Shown here: positions 11,595 through 21,011 of the stretch, piece after piece
Layout: each line of letters opens with the position of its first letter
Numbering within the stretch: position 1 is the stretch's first letter
Source of the DNA: Planoprotostelium fungivorum
Lineage: Eukaryota > Evosea > Variosea > Cavosteliida > Cavosteliaceae
NCBI GenBank assembly: GCA_003024175.1
Contig: MDYQ01000041.1
Span: forward strand, 81,991-145,990
DNA: 64,000 nt
Direction: 5' to 3'
Notes under the pieces: model-generated
What the model saw: only the letters and a program-made list of their open reading frames with translations
What the model was told of the DNA's origin: nothing
Databases searched by the model: none
Program-made: the position numbers and the translations under genes

Positions 11595-12005
11595 TTACGA
11601 TCTCTCTCCTCTGATTCTTCTGGCCAGCTGAATGTCCTTGTTCATAATGGTGACTCTCTTGGCGTGGATGGCGCACAAATTGGAGTCCTCAAAGAGTCCG
11701 ACAAGGTAGGCCTCAGATGCCTCCTGGAGGGCGGCAATGGCGGATGATTGGAAACGGAGATCGGTCTTGTAGTCCTGAGCGATCTCACGAACGAGACGCT
11801 GGAAGGGGAGCTTTCTGATGAGGAGCTCGGTGGACTTCTGGTACTTTCTGATCTCACGGAGGGCGACGGTTCCGGGCTTGAAGCGGTGGGGCTTCTTGAC
11901 TCCTCCAGAGGACACAGCAGACTTTCTGGCGGCCTTGTTGGCGACGTGCTTACGAGGTGCCTTTCCTCCGGTAGACTTTCTGGCGGTTTGCTTGGTTCTT
12001 GCCAT
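11595..12005 (-). CDS. Histone H3, divergent variant
   Basis: Intronless 136-codon histone H3, core nucleosome component. The first 18 tail residues (to K18) match the consensus. After that the tail differs: HVAN for QLAT at 19-22, AVSS for APAT at 29-32, and FK for YR at 41-42. The core carries S87/I89/A90 (a mix of H3.1- and H3.3-like positions), S107, N121 in place of the very conserved P121, and a terminal Ser. K4, K9, K14, K18, K23, K27 and K36 are retained. No canonical histone 3' stem-loop is visible after the stop, which hints at a polyadenylated, replacement-type gene (inference). It is the same strand as NAA60, 295 bp upstream of it. Confidence 0.95.
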   Translation of the reverse strand: MARTKQTARKSTGGKAPRKHVANKAARKSAVSSGGVKKPHRFKPGTVALREIRKYQKSTELLIRKLPFQRLVREIAQDYKTDLRFQSSAIAALQEASEAYLVGLFEDSNLCAIHAKRVTIMNKDIQLARRIRGERS

Positions 12006-12759
12006 TGCTCCTTGCTTGTTGGCTGCTTTTGTTTTTATGATTCCGAACGGGGCACATTGAAAAAGTATTTTGGCGGGAGATATGTCCGCTGCGACTTTTG
12101 CGTTTGTTAACGCGGTGGAATGATTTCGAACGTGAATGACGCGATGGAAACGGCGGGAAATTCAAATATGGGTGACCGTTTCGCGTGACTTTGTCAGGCG
12201 TTACATTATCGGTCGAGATCTTCCATCTGAAAGGAATCTTATTCCACCATGGCAAAGATAAACCATCACATCCTCGATTGCAGTGTTTCATCTAATTGGG
12301 AGATCTTTATGCAGTTTAGATGCGAGACATGTGATGAATGGGCTCCCTTACTAGCCACTGACGTGAAATATATACATAACGCTGACTACACAGATACGGT
12401 GATGCAGACGTTCGATCTCAGATGAGGATCAGATTAGATACTCATGTGTTTGTGGCGCCTCCAGTCAATCATCATCGATTCGCAATGTGGTGAGATCACT
12501 CATCACCCTCTCATAACCAAGGGCGATCCATTTCATCCAAGACGATGTCATTTTGGCTCGGATGACGACATCGAGTCGTCATCGATGGATTTACTCCGAG
12601 TTTCCCACCCCTGTACACGATTACAGGCCAAAAGTACCAATTCTGCCCGCTCGGACATGTCACGGGTTATACGATGACGGAATTCGCCGATCCCTCGCCG
12701 CTGAGGTCCTACTACTCCATCTTCTTCATTATCAACCATCCTACCTTCCATTCAACACT
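12006..12759. other. Intergenic region between H3 and SDR copy 3
   Basis: About 750 bp. The H3 leader (A-rich, with an AGCAAGGAGCA stretch just before its ATG on the reverse strand) occupies the left edge and the 39-bp SDR leader repeat the right edge. The open frame on the plus strand through 12444-12677 shows no family signature. No RNA gene or mobile element seen. Confidence 0.5.
12721..12759 (+). repeat. Conserved leader of SDR copy 3 (repeat of 1617-1655)
   Basis: Matches the leader of copy 2 with two differences over 39 bp and ends at the ATG. It marks the 5' limit of the duplicated unit. Confidence 0.8.
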
Positions 12760-13560
12760 ATGAGTACCCCTGCAAACACCACTGAACAGAAGGTCTGGCT
12801 CATCTCTGGTGCCAACCGTGGTATCGGCTTTGGCTTAGTCAACAATCTTCTCACACGTCCCAACGTGGTCGTCTATGCTGGGGCCAGAGAGCCAGCCAAG
12901 GCTACAGAGCTGCAGAAGCTGGCAGCAGAGCACAACAACTTGCACATCGTCAAGCTCACTTCTGGCTCTGTCGAAGAGGCCAAACAAGTGGCAGCCACTA
13001 TCGAGAAGGTGATCGGCTCGTGTGTCATCAGTCTGACTCTCTTCTAGCAATCTGGCGGTCTTGACTACGTCATCGCCAACGCTGGTATCGCTTCCATGGA
13101 TCACCTGCTCAAGAGTGTTCCACTCGAAGATGTGAACGAGCACTTCCATGTCAACGTCGTCGGCGTTCTCGTCTTATTCCAGGCCACCCTTCCCCTTCTC
13201 CTCAAGAGAACGACGAGAGTCTTCCAGGCCGTCAGCTCATTAGCGGGCAGCAACGCGTTCGCTCTTCAATTGGCTGGCACGCCAACTGGTACCTACAGCT
13301 TATCGAAGGCCGCCCTCAACTATCTCGTCCGCAGGATATCTGTGGAGCACGCCGAAGACGGTCTCATCGCTATCACGGTTCATCCTGGTACAGTCGAAAC
13401 GGACATGTCTCAGAAGTTCTTGGAGAAATACGAGTCATGGAAAAGCACCGCCATCAAGCCAGATGACAGTGCCAAGGCTCTGTTGGCGATCGCGGACAAG
13501 GCGACGAAGGAGACAAGCGGCAAGTTTCTGAACTACGATGGTACAGAGTTACCCTGGTAA
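12760..13560 (+). CDS. Short-chain dehydrogenase/reductase, copy 3
   Basis: 253-residue SDR from exons 12760-13008 and 13048-13560, with a 39-nt intron at the same position as in copies 1 and 2. Motifs: SGANRGIGFG (cofactor), ANAGIA, AVSSLAGS, catalytic YSLSK, VHPGTVETDM after the active site. Two residues shorter than copy 2 because of a small deletion near KFLEKYESWKS. It keeps the most canonical active-site serine region of the three. It lies about 10 kb from the tandem pair with seven unrelated genes in between, so the array was either split by rearrangement or formed by dispersed duplication. It ends 51 bp from the convergent MORN gene. Confidence 0.92.
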
Positions 13561-13611
13561 TAAACGGAAGATCATCATCAAGAAGAGTTTGTGGTTGGAC
13601 ATCTGCTTTCA

Positions 13612-15079
13612 TCAAAACAATGATTCTCCGTGTTGTCCGAGGAAAGGTGAATGTACCGTTGTCCTCGTGATTACCTTGTGTGTCTTCTTGGTGTTACCTC
13701 GTTCTCTCACGATCTTCATATCATACGGCCGATCTATCGTCCTGTCTGATGATCGAGGCGGCCGTCCGGCCGCAAATTCGCCTTGAATGAAAGTTCCATC
13801 GAGGAATGTGAACCTTCCGTGACCTGAACAGAGTCAATCCGCTATTTCGTGATGTGATCATGGCTCACCCTGCATCTTTCCATCTCTCCAATGACCTTCG
13901 TACGTGTTACCATTCGCCCACGTGTAAAGTCCGACGCCATCGAATCTATTGTTCGCAAAAGTGCCCTCGTAATGATCTCCAGGATTAGCCAACATCTGTT
14001 CGTGTCAGGCTGACAGATGACATCCAGCCTCACCTTGAAAGTGCCCTCTCCGTCTTTATTTCCTTCGGACCATTCTCCATCGTACACGTAGCCAGACTCC
14101 GTGACTACACCGTGGCCGTGAAACAATCCATTCTACATCTCTTCAACAATTTGTCATCGTCACATGGATCACCTGAAATTGTCCGTTGTATTTATCTCCG
14201 TTGAGAAACGTGTAAGTACCATCACCCCCGAAGAGTCCCTCTTTGAAATCTCCCTCGTAGATACCACCGTCTTCGACGAGCCTGCCAGGGCCGTGTCTCT
14301 TACCGTTAAGATATTCTCCCTCGTGCATGTGCTTGTGGTCTTTGTAAATGTACTTTCCTTGTCCGTGTCGTTTTCCCTTGACAAATTCTCCCATATAGGC
14401 GTCGCCGATAGCGTAGTGGAGGGTACCGTGTCCTTCAGGTGAAGAACCTTTGAAGCCACCAACGTAACGATCACCGTTCGAATAGATGTACGTACCACCC
14501 ACGAAAGAACCTCCAGATATACTACCGTGGTACCTTTCTCCTCTCAACGTTTGCCGGTCGATCTTTGACTCACTTGTCTCCGTTGGAAAATATGTATTTA
14601 CCCTCTCCCAGCATTTCACCGTTTACAAATTCGCCTTCAAAGACGTTACCGTTTCGGTACGTGTATTTTCCCCTCCCGTGTCTCTCCCCTGCCGAATATT
14701 CCCCTTCGTATCTGCGTGATATCGGTGACTCGCCGTGATGACGAGTACGGTGCTCACCTCTCTCCATCTTTATACACATAAACTCCTCGACCATCGAACA
14801 GATCGTTCTTAAAATCTCCAGTGTAACAGTCACCGTTGTCTCTCTTGAACATGCCGACACCGTGAAATAATCCATTCTTAAAATCTCCTTCATATACATC
14901 TCCGTTGGTGAACGTGTATTTTCCTTGCCCGTGTTGCTTCTGCGATCGATTGAATTGTCCTGAGGATGGATCAGCCGTACTCATCGGTTCTGATCGTCAC
15001 CTGTGTATTTATCTCCATTTTTGAAGATTTTCGACATCACAGTCAGATGTTCATTCTCTGGATCTTTCGTTCTAGACAT
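13612..15079 (-). CDS. MORN-repeat protein
   Basis: 405 residues from exons 15079-15001, 14959-14758, 14711-14574, 14533-14173, 14132-14034, 13995-13869 and 13823-13612. About 15 MORN repeats of the form Y-x-G-x-F-x-x-G-x-x-H-G-x-G (for example YTGQFNRSQKQHGQGKYTF, YEGDFKNGLFHGVGMF, YVGGFKGSSPEGHGTL) run nearly end to end, then a basic tail. MORN proteins form elongated beta-sheets that bind lipid or scaffold proteins at membranes and cytoskeleton. No kinase or phosphatase domain is fused, unlike PIP5K-type MORN proteins. Several intron junctions split codons inside repeats and fit only when the repeat stays in register, which supports the model. The start lies 4 bp after the stop of the upstream gene; a second Met at codon 15 is possible. 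Confidence 0.88.
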
Positions 15080-15083
15080 CGTT

Positions 15084-15889
15084 CTAGAAGTATGACTGTC
15101 TTCTATTCTGGGAGACTGCAGATTTGAGCGGACTCCTCACGATGTTACCCACTCGTATCGAGGCGATGTTGATGGGATTGACCGTTACGTCTATCTTCTC
15201 GACGTCATCCCTCTCATGTGCTTCCGTTGAATCGTCTCCAGCGTCAGTCTTCTTCTCTTTAGATGGTTCTGGTGTCTCTCGGACGATGTTTTCGTTCAAT
15301 TTCCGACACAGTGATACGTGCTTATTCAGGTTGGCCATTTGGAACTTCTTATCACAATTGGGACAAGCGACGAGATTGTTTCCCTCCATTCTGTCCGAGA
15401 TGACGATCGGACTACAGTGTGTCCGCATGATCTCACCTCGTGGCTGCGATGGACTTGACAACAAATTCCGACTGAGATGATTTCGACTCTGATGATGGTG
15501 AGAAACAACGGGCGATATAGAGATAGATTCACTCTTGTTAGACAGATCAGATACCATGGCCTGCAGCTGATTCTGAACGGGAATGGGCAGGCCGATCTCG
15601 TTCCAATCAGCCTCTCTCTTTCCCTTCAGTGAATCTAGTACGAAGTAATTCCGAGCGTGGAGTGCTTCGATGCACTGCGTCACTGTGTCCGACGAGAGAT
15701 CTTGTCTCTTTCCGATCATCTCCATCGCCTCCTGAATCGACGTGTTGTCGGAGATGATCTCCCTCTCTGTGGCATTCAGTGCACTGCTGACGACTGGACA
15801 TCGCTGTCACCTGGAACATGAGCATTTTCTCCACCCACAATAATCGTCCTGGAGACTGTAGGAGGGGTCGAGCTGGCTCCACAGCCCAT
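15084..15889 (-). CDS. C2HC-type zinc-finger protein, possibly N-myristoylated
   Basis: 256 residues from exons 15889-15839 and 15803-15084. It begins MGCGASS, a plausible N-myristoylation and palmitoylation signal. A helical segment around WNEIGLPIPVQNQLQAM resembles a SAM-type domain, and a zinc finger ACPNCDKKFQMANLNKHVSL plus Cys (C-x2-C-x12-H-x4-C) matches the ZC2HC class. The rest is Ser- and charge-rich. Function unknown; membrane association with a zinc-binding module is the most that can be said. Its stop codon is 4 bp before the ATG of the MORN gene on the same strand, so the two could share a transcript or promoter. The first intron (35 nt) is inferred from phase. Confidence 0.65.
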
Positions 15890-16019
15890 GGAGTTCGAGT
15901 GGATGGAGTCTTTGGTTAAATTTAGCCCACGATGAGCTCCAAAATTCCGGTTTTTGTTTGGTGGCTGTTTGTAATGGAATCATTTTTCTTTACGTTATCA
16001 TCAGATCACATTACGAAAG
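15890..16019. promoter_or_regulatory. Bidirectional promoter between zinc-finger gene and UCHL5
   Basis: Only 130 bp lie between two start codons read outwards. No specific element is recognised. Position implies a shared promoter region. Confidence 0.45.
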
Positions 16020-17383
16020 ATGAGCAGCACTCGCAATTCCAGTCGCTCGGATGGAGGAGTGTCATGGTGTACGATAGAGTCAGATCCGGGTGTCTTCACA
16101 GAGCTCATATCACAGATCGGAGTTAAAGACGTCCAAGTAGAAGAGACATATGACCTCGATATGTTATTGCAAGATTTCAAGTGAGAAATTCCTCTTCATT
16201 CCACCACCTTAATTCAAACCAGTGCGGTATATGGTTTAGTCTTTCTATTCAAATGGAGGGGAGACAAAGATGACCGGCCGGTAACAGAACACCCAAAACT
16301 CTTCTTCGCCAATCAGGTACTCTTACGTCTTCCATCTTCCACTTACATGATGTTCAGGTCATCAACAATGCCTGCGCCACTCAAGCTATCCTATCCATTT
16401 TATTGAACAACAAAGATTTAGAGATCGGCCAAGAGCTCACCTCATTTAGAGATTTCGTCCAAGATTTCAACCCCGAGGTACATCATCCACACTCATCCAA
16501 TCCACCTCCATCCAATCATCTCTCGCCTCCTCTCATCTCGTCCGATCATCACTTCCCATCATCATCATCTCCCAATGATCCTCTGAAATCGAAACAGCTG
16601 AAAGGAATGGCCATCGGCAACTGCGAGCTCGTCCGCAACGCTCACAACAGTTTCGCTCGCCCGGAGCCCTTTGTCTTGGGAACAGAAAAGGCAACGAGCG
16701 AAGACGAAGCGGAGGACGTCTATCACTTCATCTCTTACGTCCCCTTCGATGGAGGTGTCTACGAATTAGACGGACTTAAGAAGGGACCGATCTTCCTGGG
16801 CTCTATCGCCGATAAGGAAAACTGGCTCCGCGTGGCCATACCAGTCATCCAGCAGAGAATCGAAAAATACGCAAAGTCCGAGATTCGATTCAATCTGATG
16901 AGCATTGTGAGAGACAAGAGGGTCGACCTGAAGAAAGCCATCGAGCAGCAGCAGTCACAATTGACGCAGATTGACGCGAAGTTGAGCGGAAACAAAGGTA
17001 GGAGAGAGTGATGGAGAGGGAGGCTGATGATGAAAGATGTGATGGATATCGATTCGGACCTGCCAACTGATGAGAAAGAGCTGAAGGAGAAGAAGGAGAG
17101 AGTGGAAGCTGACATCGAGTCGAACAAGCAGAGACTGCAGGCAGAGGAAGAGAAGTTTGAAAATTGGAAGGTGAGACGATGTGCATGAAACGTCCATCGC
17201 ATGATCACATCATCATGATCGTGTGTGAACATATCGAGTGGAGAGAGAATAACTGACGAGAGACAGACGGAGAACATCAGACGAAAGCACAATTACATTC
17301 CCTTCATCGTCAATTTGTTGAAGATCCTCGCGGATAGAGGGGAGCTGTCCAACTTGATCTCGACGGCACAGAAGACGAGATGA
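16020..17383 (+). CDS. UCHL5: Ubiquitin C-terminal hydrolase UCHL5/UCH37
   Basis: 341 residues (human 329) from exons 16020-16180, 16223-16316, 16358-16477, 16598-16997, 17037-17170 and 17267-17383. Peptidase C12: oxyanion Gln region in [11 protein letters not shown], catalytic Cys in [13 protein letters not shown], catalytic His in [10 protein letters not shown] and Asp in [11 protein letters not shown]. The C-terminal ULD-like tail (coiled coil, then [18 protein letters not shown]) is the part that binds the proteasome receptor RPN13 or INO80 in animals. It therefore removes ubiquitin at the proteasome. One insertion-like long intron (16478-16597) holds a TCATC-rich stretch. All active-site residues are present. 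Confidence 0.95.
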
Positions 17384-17998
17384 ATAAAGAGAATGGTCTG
17401 TTCTCGTGTAGAAACTTGGCTCATGTTCTGTATCACTCGAAGAAAAGTGAAGAGGTGAAGTGGCGAGGAAGAGGAAGAGTAGAGTTCAGGAGGGAGTTCG
17501 ACGCACTCAGTGCAGAAATGTCGATGTACCGATTGACGCCTCAGACTTCGAGAAAAAAGACTGTGGGTGGCAGTGGTTTGTTAGAAGAAGACGTGAGTGA
17601 TGTCAGAACATTCGTTCTCACGATCATCACTGTCGAAACCTTTTGAAATGACAAACGAGTTCTTGCGTCAATACCTCATACAGAATTCAATCATTGTGGT
17701 CTGATTTGAAAATCTGCAGGATTAGATAGAAATTTGGTGTCGCACAAGATCGACCGCTCAATGGACTGTTTTTGACAGAGACACAAGAATCATATAACGT
17801 ATCTTCATTGTACTGCGTTGAATGTCCAGCAATTACTCTCCTGGTTTGGTACTTCACCGCCTCGGAATCGTATCAGCAGCACCGTATCAGCAGCACCAGT
17901 TGTATATCCCATGTCATTATGCCCGCGTTCGAACGACTAAGAAGTTTCGTTGTGAGAATTCGTACATTGATGCGAACGATGGTGATCACCAGACAAAA
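17384..17998. other. Region without supportable gene
   Basis: Roughly 600 bp between UCHL5 and the H3-tail gene. An 88-codon frame begins inside the UCHL5 stop and runs to 17646 but has no family signature. The end of the region contains sequence related to the H3 leader, described separately. Confidence 0.45.
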
Positions 17999-18056
17999 TC
18001 ATAAAAGCAAGGAGCAATGGCCAGAACCAAGCAAACCGCCAGAAAGTCTACAGAAG
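17999..18056 (+). repeat. Captured histone H3 leader and first 13 codons
   Basis: The segment matches the reverse strand of the H3 gene at 12005 and upstream. The leader words TCATAAAA and AGCAAGGAGCA before the ATG and the codons for [12 protein letters not shown] are shared, with an about 16-nt deletion in the leader and a few synonymous changes. Weaker similarity (STxGxxxRxxVA) continues for about 10 codons into the following intron. It is DNA derived from an H3 gene and now heads an unrelated reading frame. Confidence 0.8.
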
Positions 18057-19488
18057 GTGAGACATCTCGTAATCAAGTGGCTGGACTGAAGAAATGGGAA
18101 TAGATACTGCCGTGCGTGTACCCACTGGCCAGGATCTACCAGACCTCCCAGCACAGGACCTCAGATCGAAGAAGCATCCGACGGGGGCTTGCGAAGAGGC
18201 AATATATGGTGACGGGACAACAGACGTACAATTAGAGGAAGCAGAGGTGCAGAGTCGCTGGGGTAACGAGCTCAGTCCCGATATCTTCAAGATCATCGTC
18301 AACATGACGATGCTTTTGACCTCAAAAAGTATGCGCACGAGTATGTGGCGTTCCATAAGTCAGGTGAGAGCACACGACATTACTACTATCAATTTGACAA
18401 AGGTCCAAGGTGTGCAAGAAGTGGAATACATTCCTCCCGGCTACCAAACCCAAGTTTGCGAAAAAGATTGCTATCTATATGGAGTACTTGAGACGTATCA
18501 ATGAGGATCCAAAGGGAGTGATGGAGATGGTAGAATCGTACTTCTCTGCCCCAGATAACTTTCTAGGTGGGTTCGAGCTGTCAAGGCCAATGTCAACTCA
18601 CGGATGATCCAGGGTTTAGAGACATCGACAGCTTGGGGGTGGTGCTGAGCGTCATACCTGGTTGGAATGTCATAGAGGATCGCAAGTACAAGGATGGACA
18701 AGACGAATTAGAGTTCATCCACCAGATGCACCGAGATGAGGACGATGAGGACCCGGAAGAAGAGGTACTTGACTTGTGGCTTGAACCGTCTGACCATCGT
18801 ACAGATGCCGCAAGAGTTTGGCATCATTGTGGGGGGCCAATCCATCCACACAGCGACACCTTCTCAAGTGCGTGGATCCAATGTCAGGGTGGTAAGGGTG
18901 AGTACAGGACATCTCATATGACGCTGTAAATGTCGACTGAACGGATCAGGCACTAGATCGTGAAGGCTATCACCTCAAGATCATCGACGCAATATACCGT
19001 CGCAAAGGATGCTGCACGGATGAGTCAGCTGTCCTCCCTGTGACCCGCCACACCATGAAGCAGCTAGTCGAGTCCTTTGGAAGCAGCAACAAGTTCAACC
19101 GGGAGGTTCCAATGATTCCCATCTTTGACATTGACAAGAGTGGATCTTGCGAGGGTGGATGGATGATTGATTTTGGATCGTGTAGTGGGAGCGTATATCA
19201 TGTCAAGGTCCTGCTGTGTTCTATGAACAAGGAGGAAGAGGTAAGGAGGACAGGTCGAGCATATTTCAACTCGTTCAGGCAGTGTGGAACTATTTCAAAG
19301 AGGAGGAAGACCCATTCTGGACCGTACCACTCAGATTTAAGGCACTGGTGGAAGAATATCAAGAGTTGTGGCAGCAGATGGGGCAGGAGAAAAAGGAGGA
19401 GAATGGAGGGAAGAAATGGAAGGAAGAGGCCGAAGAAGAGGAGGAAGAGGAAGGAGAGGAAGAGGAAGAGGAGGTCCTGTGCAAATAA
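18017..19488 (+). CDS. Protein with histone H3 N-terminal tail fused to unknown acidic-tailed protein
   Basis: Seven exons (18017-18056, 18104-18363, 18410-18566, 18613-18764, 18805-18897, 18950-19240, 19279-19488) give 400 residues in one frame, with introns of 40-52 nt. Exon 1 encodes [13 protein letters not shown], the exact H3 tail through T11 including K4 and K9. The rest is not a histone fold and I do not recognise it. It contains KPKFAKKIAIYMEYLRRI, PGWNVIEDRKYKDGQDELEF, an Asp/Glu cluster and a strongly acidic Glu-rich C-terminus ending VLCK. The exon 2-3 junction is the weak spot: a second frame over 18285-18402 (DDAFDLKKYAHEYVAF) is also open and coding-like. Acidic tail plus H3 tail suggests a chromatin or histone-reader link, by inference only. 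Confidence 0.6.
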
Positions 19489-19850
19489 GACGGGAAAGAA
19501 GAAACGTCGCTTCTTCAGGTCATGGGGTTGAGGTTTAGAATACATCAGTTCATTCTATGTCTATGATACTCGTTGTATCATCCTTATTAGCTCTACTGGC
19601 ACGTTTGCACAAGAAAGAGGCAGATGGAGACTGAATAGACCACGATGACACGCGGGCGGAGGGAGGAAGATAACATCACAGCGCTCTGACGGTATGAATG
19701 GCGCTGGGTGATTGCTGAGTAATGTGTGACGTGTGGTGGACGATGAGTTGGGCCGTCGATCAGTGGCGTGATAACCGGCGTTGTGATGATATATGATGAC
19801 TGGCATCACAACATTAGATTCACCTGCAATCTGGATAGTTGTATCGAAAA

Positions 19851-20864
19851 ATGTCGCGACGCACCGTCATCGCTGACATCATCGAGGAAGATCATATCAA
19901 AATGAGCGACCGGGACAGGACAACTCTGCTCGGTCGTGTCATCTTCTGCACTTCGAGAATGAACGGTCTGTGTGGAAGAAGATTGAAAGTCAGTTCCACG
20001 AGAAGTGTTCGTGGAAATTGCGAAATACAACGAAGATGGTTTCGATGAGGCCTGCTCAACAACAACACCATCACCACAGAGAAACATGGATGAGGAGGAT
20101 CTTCGCAGAGAAGAGAGAAGGAAAGAGAGAGCTGAACAGAGAAGATTGCAGCGAGAGAAAGAAGAACTCGAGGAGAAACAGAGAGAGGCCGAACGAAAAG
20201 CCAGGTGATGTGTATCGATCAATTCTGAGAGCACATATTCACATCGATGAAGACGAGACAAGAGGAGACAAGAGCTCGGATTGGATCCCGTCGTAGAGAC
20301 CTCTGACAAGAAGGAAGAAGCACCTGAAAAGAGAGAACCACTCCAGAAAGAAGAAGTACTGGAGAAGAAGGAGACATTGTACAAGAAAGAATCGTCAGAG
20401 AGGAAAGATGTGCCAGAGAAGAAGGAGACATCCGCAGAGAAGCAAGTCGAACGAGCGAGAGAATCACCAGCCGATCAGAAATCAGATGACAAAAAACCAG
20501 ACACGGTAGAGAAGAGGGTAAACAGAGCGCCAGAACGGATCTGATCGACACTAGGAGAGAGAGAGGCAGCAGAAGGAGATCCAAGACAAATTAGCTGAGA
20601 AGGAGAGACAGCTCGAAGAGCTGAGAAAGAAGAAGGCAACGGCAGCTGACCGACAGAGGGGATTAGAAGAGGAACACCGAAGAGAAGAAGAGAAGAGGAA
20701 ACAAGAGTCCGAGAGACAACAGAAGGAGTTCCAGGAGAAGAAGAAGACAAACACAGATGGTGAGTGTGTCAGGTGAAGAGAGCTGATGCATGAAAGACAT
20801 GGACCAAGTGGCCAAGTTTCTCGCCCAGATGGGTACCAAGCAGAAGTGGCGGGGTGTAGAGTGA
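19851..20864 (+). CDS. Charged coiled-coil protein
   Basis: 276 residues from exons 19851-19932, 19994-20204, 20253-20517, 20555-20759 and 20797-20864. A short N-terminal part (MSRRTVIADIIEEDHIKM, later VPREVFVEIAKYNEDGF) is followed by about 190 residues rich in Glu, Lys, Arg and Gln with heptad-like spacing. It ends in a compact segment VAKFLAQMGTKQKWRGVE. No catalytic motif. Low-complexity KE-rich composition limits homology inference; a cytoskeletal or scaffold role is only a guess. Splice junctions preserve the frame throughout, which supports a real gene. Confidence 0.6.
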
Positions 20865-21011
20865 AAATAAACCGACTGTATAATGTAGATTTATTCTGTT
20901 GTAAAGACTATTCCATGGCGTAGTGGTCAGAGTTATAGATCTCCTCGTGAGAAGGTCTCCTCTGATTGTTGTTGCTGGAGAGAGTCAGATGAAGATGTGA
21001 TGATGGTTCGA

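Noticed and set aside
11421-12110. Long plus-strand open frames opposite the H3 gene
   Set aside because: They are antisense shadows of the codon-biased H3 coding sequence and have no family signature.
17380-17646. 88-codon frame after UCHL5
   Set aside because: Begins within the UCHL5 stop codon, no domain and no good splice continuation.
18017-18100. Simple truncated H3 pseudogene
   Set aside because: Initially likely because a stop follows 28 codons, but a good donor and acceptor remove that stop and join an intact 400-codon frame, so a chimeric gene is the better reading.
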